Below are positions 1 through 8,606 of a stretch of DNA of 45,487 nt, one piece after another. The position numbers and the translations under genes are program-made. The notes under the pieces were generated by a model. It saw nothing but the letters and a program-made list of their open reading frames with translations. It was not told the origin of the DNA and made no database searches. The stretch is from Bacilli bacterium (GTDB taxonomy: Bacteria; Bacillota_I; Bacilli_A; RF39; UBA660), in assembly GCA_017409025.1 (NCBI GenBank), contig JAFQTN010000006.1, positions 1 through 45,487 of the forward strand, in the 5' to 3' direction. How positions within the stretch are numbered: position 1 is the stretch's first letter; each line of letters starts with the position of its first letter.

Positions 1-440
1 GCAATTCTTTTATATTCAATTATTACTTTAGGTTTATAGTAACCTTCCATTAATATTACATATATTCTTTTAGCTAAATCATCATTATAATTTAATAATA
101 CTTGATAATTACCTTTAATTAATTCTTTAGCATCTTCTTTTCTTATTATAAGAGATTCTTTTAATTGATGATAATCATATTTAGCCTTTAATTCTAATTT
201 AACTAAATCACCTTTAGGATCATATATTCTTAATCTTATTTTCTTTCTGTTCATCTCACCATTTAATTTTTCATAATAATCATTATCATCAACTGAATCA
301 AAATATAAACTTCTTATCATATAACCATCATAATCTCTATCTATATCAAGTAACTTATTTAATTTGCATCTTAAAGATAACATTTCTTCATAAGGTATTA
401 CAAATTTATATTCATGTCTAAATGTTTTAAGTACACTCAT
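1..440 (-). CDS. VTC-domain protein (polyphosphate polymerase-like), C-terminus cut off by window edge
   Basis: The reading frame opens with ATG at 440 and runs off the left edge, so about 146 residues are visible. The start reads MSVLKTFRHEYKFVIPYEEM, followed by a YMIRSLYFDS segment and a basic KKIRLRIY strand. These are hallmarks of the N-terminal half of the VTC domain, the tunnel-type triphosphate domain known from yeast polyphosphate polymerase and its bacterial relatives. The RHEYK and RLRIY basic strands would face the phosphate-binding tunnel. Its start codon overlaps the stop of the lamin-tail gene upstream (ATGA), so the two are translationally coupled. Family knowledge: bacterial VTC genes often sit beside CotH and DUF4956 genes; here CotH is two genes upstream, and the next gene lies outside the window. 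Domain identity is fairly sure; substrate is inferred. Confidence 0.8.
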   Translation of the reverse strand, partial: MSVLKTFRHEYKFVIPYEEMLSLRCKLNKLLDIDRDYDGYMIRSLYFDSVDDNDYYEKLNGEMNRKKIRLRIYDPKGDLVKLELKAKYDYHQLKESLIIRKEDAKELIKGNYQVLLNYNDDLAKRIYVILMEGYYKPKVIIEYKRI

Positions 441-1411
441 GATGCTTCACCTAATTTCTCATGACCGGCGGTATTATTAGTATTTCCTGGTGTTGGGTTA
501 GTAAAATAATACCACTTGTTATCTTTTTTACCATAACTAATATTTTCTGGTAATTCAATTATTTTTACTTTATCTATGATAGTTTGTCCATTAGATAGAA
601 TTAATTCTTCATCTTTAGATATTTTAAAATTTGCAAATATGTCTTCATTTATTTTAGAAGATTCTCCGGATAGATATATTATCAAATATTCTTTTGATTT
701 TATTTCAACAGGTGGTATTTTATATTTACTTAAGACATTTATATCATCTGTTAAATAGAGATTATTAATAGTTATGTCTTTATTTTCATTATTATATAAT
801 TCTACCCAATCATAATAGTAACCATCTTCTGAATAGTAATTTCTCTTATTATTTGCCATATATTCATTTATTAATATATCATACTCATGTTTATCTTCTT
901 TTAATTCTATATTACTATTTTTTTCTTTTGGAGTTGGTTGGTTTGTAAAAATATATTTTCCTTTTGTATATCCATATGATATATCATTTAACATATTATC
1001 GTATAGTACTTTACTTATAATGTTGCCATTATTATCACTAAATACTACCTCTTCATTTTCAGAATTTAATTTAAAATTTGTATGATAATCTTTATCTTTT
1101 CCTGAAGCATATATCAGTATATATTCTCCTGGTTCTATAACAATATCAGAAAACATCCATTTTTGAGGATTAAATTCATCATCAGATAAGAAATATCCAT
1201 CTAAATCAATCTTATAATTATATCCATTATATATTTCTATATAATCACTATAATCGCCATCTTCATCTTTTATTGTATAACTATTACTAGCCATTATTTC
1301 ACTTATATATAATTTAGATGTTTTAACATAGTCATCATTTAACTTTGGTACTAATTTTACTACGAGTATAATAATTATAAATAATACTATTATCTTTGCA
1401 TATTCTTTCAT
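437..1411 (-). CDS. Membrane-anchored protein with two lamin-tail (LTD) domains
   Basis: This 324-residue protein starts with a short cytoplasmic stretch and one hydrophobic segment (about residues 6-22), so it is probably anchored with its bulk outside the cell. Two lamin-tail-type beta domains follow, at about 34-145 and 178-300. Each begins with an ISEIMASN / INEYMANN strand and contains the DYIEIYN / DWVELYN and FKL..DEE strands. LTD domains are immunoglobulin-like modules found on many secreted bacterial proteins, and no catalytic residues are evident. The first domain is a close paralogue of the first LTD of the adjacent CotH protein, so this looks like a kinase-less copy of that protein's N-terminal half. 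GAGGTGAAG precedes the ATG. The gene lies 8 bases after the CotH stop and overlaps the VTC start, forming one operon. Confidence 0.8.
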   Translation of the reverse strand: MKEYAKIIVLFIIIILVVKLVPKLNDDYVKTSKLYISEIMASNSYTIKDEDGDYSDYIEIYNGYNYKIDLDGYFLSDDEFNPQKWMFSDIVIEPGEYILIYASGKDKDYHTNFKLNSENEEVVFSDNNGNIISKVLYDNMLNDISYGYTKGKYIFTNQPTPKEKNSNIELKEDKHEYDILINEYMANNKRNYYSEDGYYYDWVELYNNENKDITINNLYLTDDINVLSKYKIPPVEIKSKEYLIIYLSGESSKINEDIFANFKISKDEELILSNGQTIIDKVKIIELPENISYGKKDNKWYYFTNPTPGNTNNTAGHEKLGEAS

Positions 1412-1419
1412 ACTTCACC

Positions 1420-4218
1420 TCACAGAGAACCAAAATATTTTTGATATTCACTATCAGTTAAATTAAATTCTTTTTTTACATTTTTCTTAACATGATTATA
1501 ACGATTAGTTAGTTTATCTTTAAAACTTTTTAAATTTCTATTCCAAGAATTTATACTACTATGCATATTAGGCCATCTTTCAATGTGATAAGGCATTTCT
1601 GTTTCTATTTCTTTTGATAATTCATCAACTATTTTATGCATTCTTTCTGGTTTAAAAGTATTTTCTAGATGATATGATAGTGTTTTTAAATACATATCTT
1701 TAAATTCACTATTTTGATATAATTTTCTAGCTATTTCATATACTGAATAAACATATGTTACTGATGGTGATTTTGTATTAAATACCATGTAATTCATAGA
1801 TAAACTTGTATTCCATAGTGACCAATCTAAATCATATAACATAAATCGCCATTTACCTTCTTTACTTTTCCAATATCTTATATTTCCTTGGTCAGTATTA
1901 CCATAATAAGATTCAACTATTAAGTAATTACATAGTTCTTGAACGTCTATTTGACTTTTAATATATTCATATACTTTTTGGTCTTTAACATTATTTTTTC
2001 TTATGTAATTTAATATATTTTGATAATTTTTAGTAGTTCCTTTATTGGCTGTTGTGTATTTAATTAAGTCATATTCTCCTTCTTCTAAACCATAATGGCT
2101 TTTTAAATAATCACCATTTAATTTTTCACGCATGTTGTATAATCCATAATATTTACCATTTAAGTAAACTACTACGGCACGGTAATCTTGCATATCTATA
2201 TCCATTTGATTTTTAAGAGCATATGTCATGGTTGTATCTTGTATTCTTATAGCGTACGGATCTTCACCGGCATTTCTTAGGGTAAATGATGAATATGTAT
2301 ATATATTACTATCTTTAAAGAATGGATAAGTAACTTCTTGAATACCATACTCTTTTCTTAGATAAATAGCCATACTCTTTTGATCTCTTTTTCTTGAATC
2401 CATACCGGTTAGTTTAGTTCCAGCCATAAAGCTTACACCTAATGAGCCATCACTTTCATAGAATTCAAAATTTATTTTTTTCTCTTGTTCTAAAGAATAA
2501 TTAATTAATAACTTATCTAAATCACTTTGATTAGAAGATATTGATATAACCGGCAAATCATGAATTCTTCCTACAAAAAATGTTCTTGATGTAATATCTG
2601 ATTCAATATAATTATCTTTATAGGCTACCGCTTTAATAACTGTTGTTTTATCAACATTTATCTCGCCAGTATATTTTTTAGATTTATTATTAGGAAATGA
2701 GCCATCGGTTGTGTAATAGATTGTACTATTATCATCAGCAGTTAATTTTACTTTTGTATTTTTTGAAACATATCCGCCATTTACCGAGAAAATTGGACTT
2801 TTAGTATATCCATTATATTTATTAGATGAATTTTTATATCCCATAGTAATATTTTTATAAAATACTTTATTTCCAGTTTCGTCTATTCCTGTACTTACAC
2901 CATTAACAAGTCTTCCTACCTCGAATTCATCTACTAAAACATTATTTTTATATAAATATATTATTTCATTACTATTGTTAATATGGAATCCGGTATATAT
3001 TTTACCTTGAGAATATTTATAGGAATCACTTCCATATACAACAAGATAATTTCCTCTTTTAAGTGTTATGTTAGGAAATTTCATTGTTTTACCACTTTTA
3101 TCTCCGATACTATAATCACTTAAATTAATATCTTTTTCTGTTATATTTTTTATTTCTATTGCTTCAGTATTAATACTAGATACTTCATTTATTATAATTT
3201 CTTTTGTTATTTCAATGTTTGTTTGATAATTATTGTCATTCTTTTTACCAAATGTAGGATTATTATAAAAATACCATTTATTATTATATAAACCGATTGA
3301 GACATTTGGTTCTATTTTTTCTATATTTATCTTATCTATTTCTTGTTTATAATTATCACTTAAAACTAAGATTGTATCATTTTCATCTAATTTAAAATTT
3401 GTATGGATTTCTCCATCTACATATTCATTTTTTTCTGATGTATATACTTTAATATAATCGCGTGATTTAACTTTCACATTAGGAAATTTATATTTGCTAA
3501 TATCTTTAGAACTATTACTTAAATAATAACCATTTAAATTAATATCTTTATCCATATTATTATATATTTCTATCATACTGTAATATTTGCCATCATTACT
3601 TTGAATACTACTGATATTATTGGTAATATATTCTGTTATTATTAAATCAACATTACTTTTATTTGAAGATATGGGAGATAATTTTTGTTCACCTTCGTTT
3701 TTTAATCCTGGGGTACCACTATAATAGTAGACATATTTTTCACCATTATATCCATACGATGAATCATTAGTTGTTTTTTTATAGTTTACTTTACTTAGTA
3801 GTTTTCCTTCAGGTGAAGTTAATGAGACTATTTCTCCATCAGAAGATAATTTAAAACTTGTATGGATTTCATCTTCGCTATATTCATTTTTTCCTGATGC
3901 AAAGACTATTAGGTATGAATCTGCATTGATAGTCACTTCTGGAAAAAGCCATTTTTTAGTATTAAAGTCATCATCAGATAAATAATAGCCGGTTAAGTCT
4001 ATATCATAATCATATCCATTATATATTTCTATATAATCACTATAGTTACCATATTTATCCTTTATAGTATAATTATTAGAAGGCATAATTTCACTTATAA
4101 TTAATTTACCTTCATTTATATATTTATTATATACCGGAGTAAAAAAGACAATAAGTAACATAATTATAAATGTTGCTAAGATTATAATTATTTCTTTTGG
4201 ATCTACTTTCTTTTTCAT
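1420..4218 (-). CDS. CotH-kinase family surface protein with three LTD domains
   Basis: The protein is about 932 residues long. It has one N-terminal membrane segment (about 8-29), three lamin-tail domains (about 40-150, 190-310 and 340-455), a chitobiase/hexosaminidase C-terminal-like beta domain with the YYTTDGSFP motif (about 475-550), and a CotH domain (about 555-900). The CotH part shows TLRNAGEDP, the YYGLYNMREK strand and a late DLDW motif near residue 800. Known CotH proteins are atypical protein kinases that phosphorylate spore-coat proteins; homologues with LTD domains occur on many non-spore surfaces. The start is placed at the second in-frame ATG (4218), since AGAGG nearly touches the first. 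A consensus promoter precedes it. It heads an operon with the LTD and VTC genes. Whether the kinase is active, and its substrate, cannot be told. Confidence 0.85.
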   Translation of the reverse strand: MKKKVDPKEIIIILATFIIMLLIVFFTPVYNKYINEGKLIISEIMPSNNYTIKDKYGNYSDYIEIYNGYDYDIDLTGYYLSDDDFNTKKWLFPEVTINADSYLIVFASGKNEYSEDEIHTSFKLSSDGEIVSLTSPEGKLLSKVNYKKTTNDSSYGYNGEKYVYYYSGTPGLKNEGEQKLSPISSNKSNVDLIITEYITNNISSIQSNDGKYYSMIEIYNNMDKDINLNGYYLSNSSKDISKYKFPNVKVKSRDYIKVYTSEKNEYVDGEIHTNFKLDENDTILVLSDNYKQEIDKINIEKIEPNVSIGLYNNKWYFYNNPTFGKKNDNNYQTNIEITKEIIINEVSSINTEAIEIKNITEKDINLSDYSIGDKSGKTMKFPNITLKRGNYLVVYGSDSYKYSQGKIYTGFHINNSNEIIYLYKNNVLVDEFEVGRLVNGVSTGIDETGNKVFYKNITMGYKNSSNKYNGYTKSPIFSVNGGYVSKNTKVKLTADDNSTIYYTTDGSFPNNKSKKYTGEINVDKTTVIKAVAYKDNYIESDITSRTFFVGRIHDLPVISISSNQSDLDKLLINYSLEQEKKINFEFYESDGSLGVSFMAGTKLTGMDSRKRDQKSMAIYLRKEYGIQEVTYPFFKDSNIYTYSSFTLRNAGEDPYAIRIQDTTMTYALKNQMDIDMQDYRAVVVYLNGKYYGLYNMREKLNGDYLKSHYGLEEGEYDLIKYTTANKGTTKNYQNILNYIRKNNVKDQKVYEYIKSQIDVQELCNYLIVESYYGNTDQGNIRYWKSKEGKWRFMLYDLDWSLWNTSLSMNYMVFNTKSPSVTYVYSVYEIARKLYQNSEFKDMYLKTLSYHLENTFKPERMHKIVDELSKEIETEMPYHIERWPNMHSSINSWNRNLKSFKDKLTNRYNHVKKNVKKEFNLTDSEYQKYFGSL

Positions 4219-4243
4219 ATTCATACCTCTATTATTTAATATA

Positions 4244-4272
4244 ATTATAACACTTCAATTTTGTAATGTAAA
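4244..4272 (-). promoter_or_regulatory. Promoter of the CotH-LTD-VTC operon
   Basis: On the minus strand TTTACA (4267-4272) and TATAAT (4244-4249) are separated by 17 bases and lie 26 bases upstream of the CotH start. This matches a vegetative sigma-A promoter and gives no hint of a sporulation sigma factor. Confidence 0.65.
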
Positions 4273-4315
4273 CTATTCACTAAGGGGAGATTTTTTTAAA
4301 TATTAGATGAATGAG

Positions 4316-4324
4316 TGGTATAAT
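4316..4324 (+). promoter_or_regulatory. Extended -10 promoter of the RluA gene
   Basis: TGG-TATAAT is a perfect -10 with the extended TG element; the -35 region is weak. Transcription would begin near 4331, downstream of the ATG at 4311. This argues that translation begins at 4344 and not at the longer in-frame start. Confidence 0.55.
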
Positions 4325-4343
4325 TATATTGTTGGTGATATTG

Positions 4344-5207
4344 ATGAAAGAAAAAAAACAAACAATTACTGTAGATAAAGAAATTAGTTTATTAGATGCT
4401 ATATATGAATTTAAGAAAGAAATGTCTAAAAAAAGTATAAAGAATTTCATTAAAAATAAGATGGTTAGGGTTAATGATAAAGTTATTACTAATAGTAGTC
4501 ATATGTTAAATAAAGAGGATATTATAGAAATATCTTATGAAAAGAAAGTTATTCCTAAATATGATTTAGATATTTTATATGAAGATGAATATTTAATAGC
4601 TATTAATAAACCTTGTGGATTATTATCTATTTCTAATGATAAAGAAAAAGATATTACTGCTTATAGAATGGTATCTGATTATGTTAAATCTAATAACAAG
4701 AAAAATTTTATATTTGTTTTACATAGATTAGATCAAGATACATCGGGAGTGTTAATGTTTTCTAAAAACGAAAAGATTAGAGATAAGATGCAAGATAATT
4801 GGAATAATGTTGTAAAAAAACGTGGATATGTTACTGTTGTAGATGGAAAATTATCTGGTAGTGGAACTTTTCGTAGTTTTTTAATGGAAGATAGAAAACA
4901 GTTTGTTTATTCATCTAAAAATGGTATAGGTAAAGAAGCAATTACCCACTACTCTGTTATAACTAATAATAAAGATTATAGTATGTTACAAGTTTTTATA
5001 GATACTGGTAGAAGAAATCAGATAAGAGTTCATTTGAGTGAACATGGATATCCAATTGTTGGAGATAAGAAATATAGATGTAAAACTAATCCTATAAAGA
5101 GATTATGTTTACACGCGAATATCTTAGAATTTATTCATCCGGTTAGTAAGAAGATTATTTCTATTAAGTGTGATATTCCTAGTGAATTTAAGAAATTAGT
5201 AAAATAA
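4344..5207 (+). CDS. RluA-family 23S rRNA/tRNA pseudouridine synthase
   Basis: The 287-residue protein has an S4 RNA-binding domain (about residues 12-70; the KNFIKNKMVRVNDKVI stretch is typical) followed by the RluA catalytic domain. The signature HRLDQDTSGVL carries the invariant catalytic aspartate, and RRNQIRVHL is the second conserved block. The family isomerises specific uridines in rRNA or tRNA; which site this member modifies (RluC/D-like or other) cannot be read from sequence. The start at 4344 is preferred over 4311 because GGTGAT lies 6-8 bases upstream and a -10 element lies inside the longer frame. It is divergent from the CotH operon and converges on the DUF1016 gene across a shared hairpin terminator. 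Confidence 0.9.
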   Translation: MKEKKQTITVDKEISLLDAIYEFKKEMSKKSIKNFIKNKMVRVNDKVITNSSHMLNKEDIIEISYEKKVIPKYDLDILYEDEYLIAINKPCGLLSISNDKEKDITAYRMVSDYVKSNNKKNFIFVLHRLDQDTSGVLMFSKNEKIRDKMQDNWNNVVKKRGYVTVVDGKLSGSGTFRSFLMEDRKQFVYSSKNGIGKEAITHYSVITNNKDYSMLQVFIDTGRRNQIRVHLSEHGYPIVGDKKYRCKTNPIKRLCLHANILEFIHPVSKKIISIKCDIPSEFKKLVK

Positions 5208-5237
5208 TACTTATGTTTAAAGACATAGGTATTTTTT
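5207..5237. terminator. Bidirectional terminator between RluA and DUF1016 genes
   Basis: The arms ATACTTATGT and ACATAGGTAT (one G-U pair) enclose a 6-base loop and are followed by TTTTTT. It overlaps the RluA stop and the stop of the converging gene. Confidence 0.75.
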
Positions 5238-6129
5238 AGTTGTTAATTAATTCGTATGTGGTTCTATAAATTCTAGAATCAGAACAATATTCCATTATGA
5301 ATTTATTATCTTTTTTACATATAATTATGCCTATTGTTTTTTCTTGGTTGATATTTTTTATATTTCTATCAATATAGTTCATATATTTTTGTATTTGTCC
5401 GATATATTCTGCTTTTAGTTCAGTTATTTTTAATTCTAACACTACAAAACAATTATATTTATAGTTATATAATAGTAAATCTATATAATTATACCTATCA
5501 CCTATTTTTATTTTATATTCATTTTTTATATAACTAAATCCTTCTCCTAATTCTATTAAGAAATTATCTATATCTTCAAGAATTAATTGTTTTAGTGTTT
5601 TTTCTGATACTTCTTGATAGTTATATTTATTTTTTATAACTATTGGATGTTTAATAAAGTCTTCAATATTGTTTTCTTCATTATTAATAACTAATTTATT
5701 TTTAGTTATTTCATCTAGTCTTTCATATTCTTTGTTTTTTATTTTGGTCCTTAATTCTCTCTTGCTCAAATTTTGTGTTAAAGATATTTTTATATAATAA
5801 TTAATCATATTTATATTATTTAATGGTATTAATTCACAATAATGACTCCATGATAATTGGTGCGCCAGTGGCGCACCTTTTTGAATAATTAAATACAACT
5901 GTTTCATTCTTTTTAAAGCGCTGGTGGTATATCCTTTTCCTAATTCAATTGTTAGTTTCTTAGAATATTCCTTAACTATACCTTCTCCATAATGCTTCCC
6001 TGCTTCAGAAAGTAATTTTCCAACATTATAATATGTATTTAAATCATTTTTATTTTTTGAATAATCTTTTACTTTTTTATATACTTCATTGTTAATTAAT
6101 TCTTGTTTTATTTCCTTATAATAATTCAT
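5236..6129 (-). CDS. DUF1016 / YhcG-type PD-(D/E)xK nuclease-like protein
   Basis: The 297-residue protein has the DUF1016 N-terminal helical domain (about residues 10-140), with NVGKLLSEAG, GKGYTTSALKRMKQLY and LSWSHYCEL. A C-terminal YhcG nuclease domain follows (about 165-290). The sequence IDLLLYNYKYNCFVVLELK fits the D...ExK core of PD-(D/E)xK nucleases. Family members are usually solitary accessory genes near restriction or phage loci and are thought to act on DNA; the exact role is unsettled. It sits alone here between housekeeping genes, which suggests acquisition. GGGAG precedes the start codon. A GC-rich perfect hairpin lies inside the coding region at 5859-5877, just before the LSWSHY motif. 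Confidence 0.85.
   Translation of the reverse strand: MNYYKEIKQELINNEVYKKVKDYSKNKNDLNTYYNVGKLLSEAGKHYGEGIVKEYSKKLTIELGKGYTTSALKRMKQLYLIIQKGAPLAHQLSWSHYCELIPLNNINMINYYIKISLTQNLSKRELRTKIKNKEYERLDEITKNKLVINNEENNIEDFIKHPIVIKNKYNYQEVSEKTLKQLILEDIDNFLIELGEGFSYIKNEYKIKIGDRYNYIDLLLYNYKYNCFVVLELKITELKAEYIGQIQKYMNYIDRNIKNINQEKTIGIIICKKDNKFIMEYCSDSRIYRTTYELINN
5859..5877. repeat. GC-rich perfect inverted repeat inside the DUF1016 gene
   Basis: GGTGCGCC-AGT-GGCGCACC forms an 8-bp all-complementary stem with a 3-base loop, followed on the plus strand by five T. It encodes part of GAPLAHQ in the minus-strand gene. It is by far the most GC-rich patch in the neighbourhood. Confidence 0.8.
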
Positions 6130-6200
6130 ATTTAATACTCCCTCAATAGTATTATTCGTAAAAAGTTTTTAAATTACTTTTTTATTTATAAATTTATTAT

Positions 6201-6234
6201 AAAAAAGAAAAAGAATGAAAATAAATTCATTCTT
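6201..6234 (-). terminator. Terminator of the pheST operon
   Basis: On the minus strand AAGAATGAA pairs with TTCATTCTT across a 6-base loop, followed by TTTTTCTTTTTT. The 5' arm overlaps the pheT stop codon. Confidence 0.75.
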
Positions 6235-8605
6235 AGTTATCTCTTAATTTTGCATTACATTTAGTTTCTACATCTTTAATTATTTTATTAAATACTTCCA
6301 TTACCTCTTCATCTGTTAAAGTTTGGTTAGGATCATTAAATGTTAATGAATATGCAAGAGATTTTTCATTTTCTTTTATTTTATCTCCAGTATATACATC
6401 AAATACTTCAACATTTGTAAGAAGTCTTCCACCAGACTTTTTAATTATTGTTTCTAGTTCTAATGATGGTGTATTTTTATCTACGACAAAAGCTAAGTCT
6501 TTTGATACTGTAGGATAAATTGATGAAGGTTTAAATTTAATTGGTTTAATAGGTTTCATTAATTTATTTAATGATATTTCAAATACATATATATCATCTT
6601 TTTTTAGAGATGGATGTACTCTACCAATTATTCCTATTTCTTCTCTATCTAATATAATTGATGCACTCATATATGGATGCATATTAGGTATTTGTTTAAC
6701 TTCATAAGAATATCTATTTTTTAATCCCATATAATCAAGTAAGTTTTCAAGTATTCCTTTAATCAAATAATAATCTGTTTTTACAGTTACATTATTAAAG
6801 TTATTATTCATATAATTACCTTTCATAAGGACTGTAATTTTAGTATCTTCATTATAATCTTTATCATATGTTTTACTAATTTCATATAGGAATACATCGT
6901 TTACTTTTCTTGCTTTATTATATTCATATACATTTAGTAATGATGGTATTAAGGTAGTTCTTATTACTGATTTATCAACACTCATTGGATTTGGTAAAAT
7001 AAGATTTTCTTTATCTTGATATTTGAATAAGTTAGCCATTTCTGGACTTACTAATGTGTATGTTTTAGTTTCATTTAAACCTAAGCTTCTTAATCTAAAT
7101 GATGCAAGTTTGCGATATTTTACATCACCAATATATCTACCTTTTCTTATTCCAACTTTAGGTAATGTTGAAACTAAATTATGATATCCATATAATCTTC
7201 CGATTTCTTCAGCGATATCGTTGACATTTGGATCAATATCTAATCTACGATTAGGGATTGTTACTGTAAATTCTTCATCATTTAACACATAATCAAATCC
7301 TAATCTAGATAATTCTACTTTCATATCTTCTTTGCTAATTTCTATTCCTAGCATTTTATTTACTGCAGAAGTTTCAAATGTAACTATTTTTTTATCTTTA
7401 TTAACCTTGTCGTGTGAAACTGTTCCTGATAAAATTGTTGCTCCAGCATATTTTTCTAGTAAGTGACAAGCTCTTTCAATAGCATCATTAGTATATTCAT
7501 AATTTAGACCTTTACCATATCTAATTGAAGCTTCACTCTTTAGATTTAGTCTAGCTGCTGTATTTCTTATACTAACAGCATCAAAGATAGCACTTTCTAT
7601 TAAAATGTTTGTTGTGTTATGATCAACTTCAGTATTTAATCCACCCATTACACCGGCAATACATACTGGATTAGTACCATCTGTTATAACAATGTCATTA
7701 GCATTTAAAATTCTGGTTTTTTCATCTAAAGTAATGAATTCTTCATTATCTTTTGCTTCTTTTACTACGATTTTATTTCCTAATTTATCTTTATCAAAGA
7801 AATGTAATGGTTGTCCGTATTCTAACATTACATAGTTAGAAATATCTACAACATTGTTGATTGAACGCATTCCTGCAGATACTAATCTTTTTTTGATAAA
7901 TTCTGGTGACTCTCCAACTTTTACATTAGTTACCATTTTAGCTAAATAGTATGGACATTTTTCTGTTTCTACTTTTAATTCAAAATGATTTTTAATATTA
8001 TCTTCGATTGGATTAGTTGTTGATTCTGGTAATGTTATTTTCTTATTTAGAATTGCTCCAATTTCATATGCAAAGCCAATATGATAATAACAATCATTAT
8101 TTCTATGTTTATGAACATCTAATTCATAAATAGTATCATCTAATCCTAAATAGTTTAGTGGTTCAGCCCCTACTGGAGCATTATCATCTAATTCATGGAT
8201 TCCTTTGTTATATGTTTCTTCTGTTTTTTCTTCCAATCCTAATTCAAATAGTGCACAGATCATACCATTAGATTCTACTCCACGAATAGCTGATTTTTTT
8301 ATTTCAAAATTTCCTGGTAAGATTGCTCCTGGTAATGCAACAATTACTTTTAATCCTTTTCTTACATTATGAGCTCCACATACTATTTGAGTAGTTTCTG
8401 TTCCAATATTAACGCTACAGATATTTAGGTGGTCAGAATCTGGATGTTTAGTACATTCTAAAACTTCACCAATTACTAAATTAGCAATGTGATTAGTAAT
8501 TACTTTTTCTACATTAACTCCTGCTTTAGTAATCTTTACTGCTAATTCTTTTAAATCTTCGTTTTCGATATCAATATAATCTTTTATCCAATTTAGACTA
8601 ATCAT
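6233..8605 (-). CDS. pheT: Phenylalanyl-tRNA synthetase beta subunit
   Basis: PheT forms an alpha2-beta2 enzyme with PheS that charges tRNA-Phe. The 790-residue product has the expected order of domains. An EMAP/tRNA-binding domain (about 40-150) contains HPDSDHLNICSVN. B3/B4 editing and B5 domains follow in the middle. The C-terminal ferredoxin-like anticodon-binding domain (about 695-790) contains YPTVSKDLAFVVD. The start at 8605 (MISLNWIKDY) is preferred over the longer frame: AGGAGG ends 9 bases upstream, and MISLNWI is the usual PheT start. One base separates it from the pheS stop, so the pair is translationally coupled and shares the pheS T-box leader. Confidence 0.97.
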   Translation of the reverse strand: MISLNWIKDYIDIENEDLKELAVKITKAGVNVEKVITNHIANLVIGEVLECTKHPDSDHLNICSVNIGTETTQIVCGAHNVRKGLKVIVALPGAILPGNFEIKKSAIRGVESNGMICALFELGLEEKTEETYNKGIHELDDNAPVGAEPLNYLGLDDTIYELDVHKHRNNDCYYHIGFAYEIGAILNKKITLPESTTNPIEDNIKNHFELKVETEKCPYYLAKMVTNVKVGESPEFIKKRLVSAGMRSINNVVDISNYVMLEYGQPLHFFDKDKLGNKIVVKEAKDNEEFITLDEKTRILNANDIVITDGTNPVCIAGVMGGLNTEVDHNTTNILIESAIFDAVSIRNTAARLNLKSEASIRYGKGLNYEYTNDAIERACHLLEKYAGATILSGTVSHDKVNKDKKIVTFETSAVNKMLGIEISKEDMKVELSRLGFDYVLNDEEFTVTIPNRRLDIDPNVNDIAEEIGRLYGYHNLVSTLPKVGIRKGRYIGDVKYRKLASFRLRSLGLNETKTYTLVSPEMANLFKYQDKENLILPNPMSVDKSVIRTTLIPSLLNVYEYNKARKVNDVFLYEISKTYDKDYNEDTKITVLMKGNYMNNNFNNVTVKTDYYLIKGILENLLDYMGLKNRYSYEVKQIPNMHPYMSASIILDREEIGIIGRVHPSLKKDDIYVFEISLNKLMKPIKPIKFKPSSIYPTVSKDLAFVVDKNTPSLELETIIKKSGGRLLTNVEVFDVYTGDKIKENEKSLAYSLTFNDPNQTLTDEEVMEVFNKIIKDVETKCNAKLRDN

Positions 8606-8606
8606 C

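Noticed and set aside
4311-4343. Longer N-terminus (MSGIIILLVIL) for the RluA protein, which would add a hydrophobic stretch
   Set aside because: The -10 element and ribosome site lie inside this stretch; family members start near the S4 domain.
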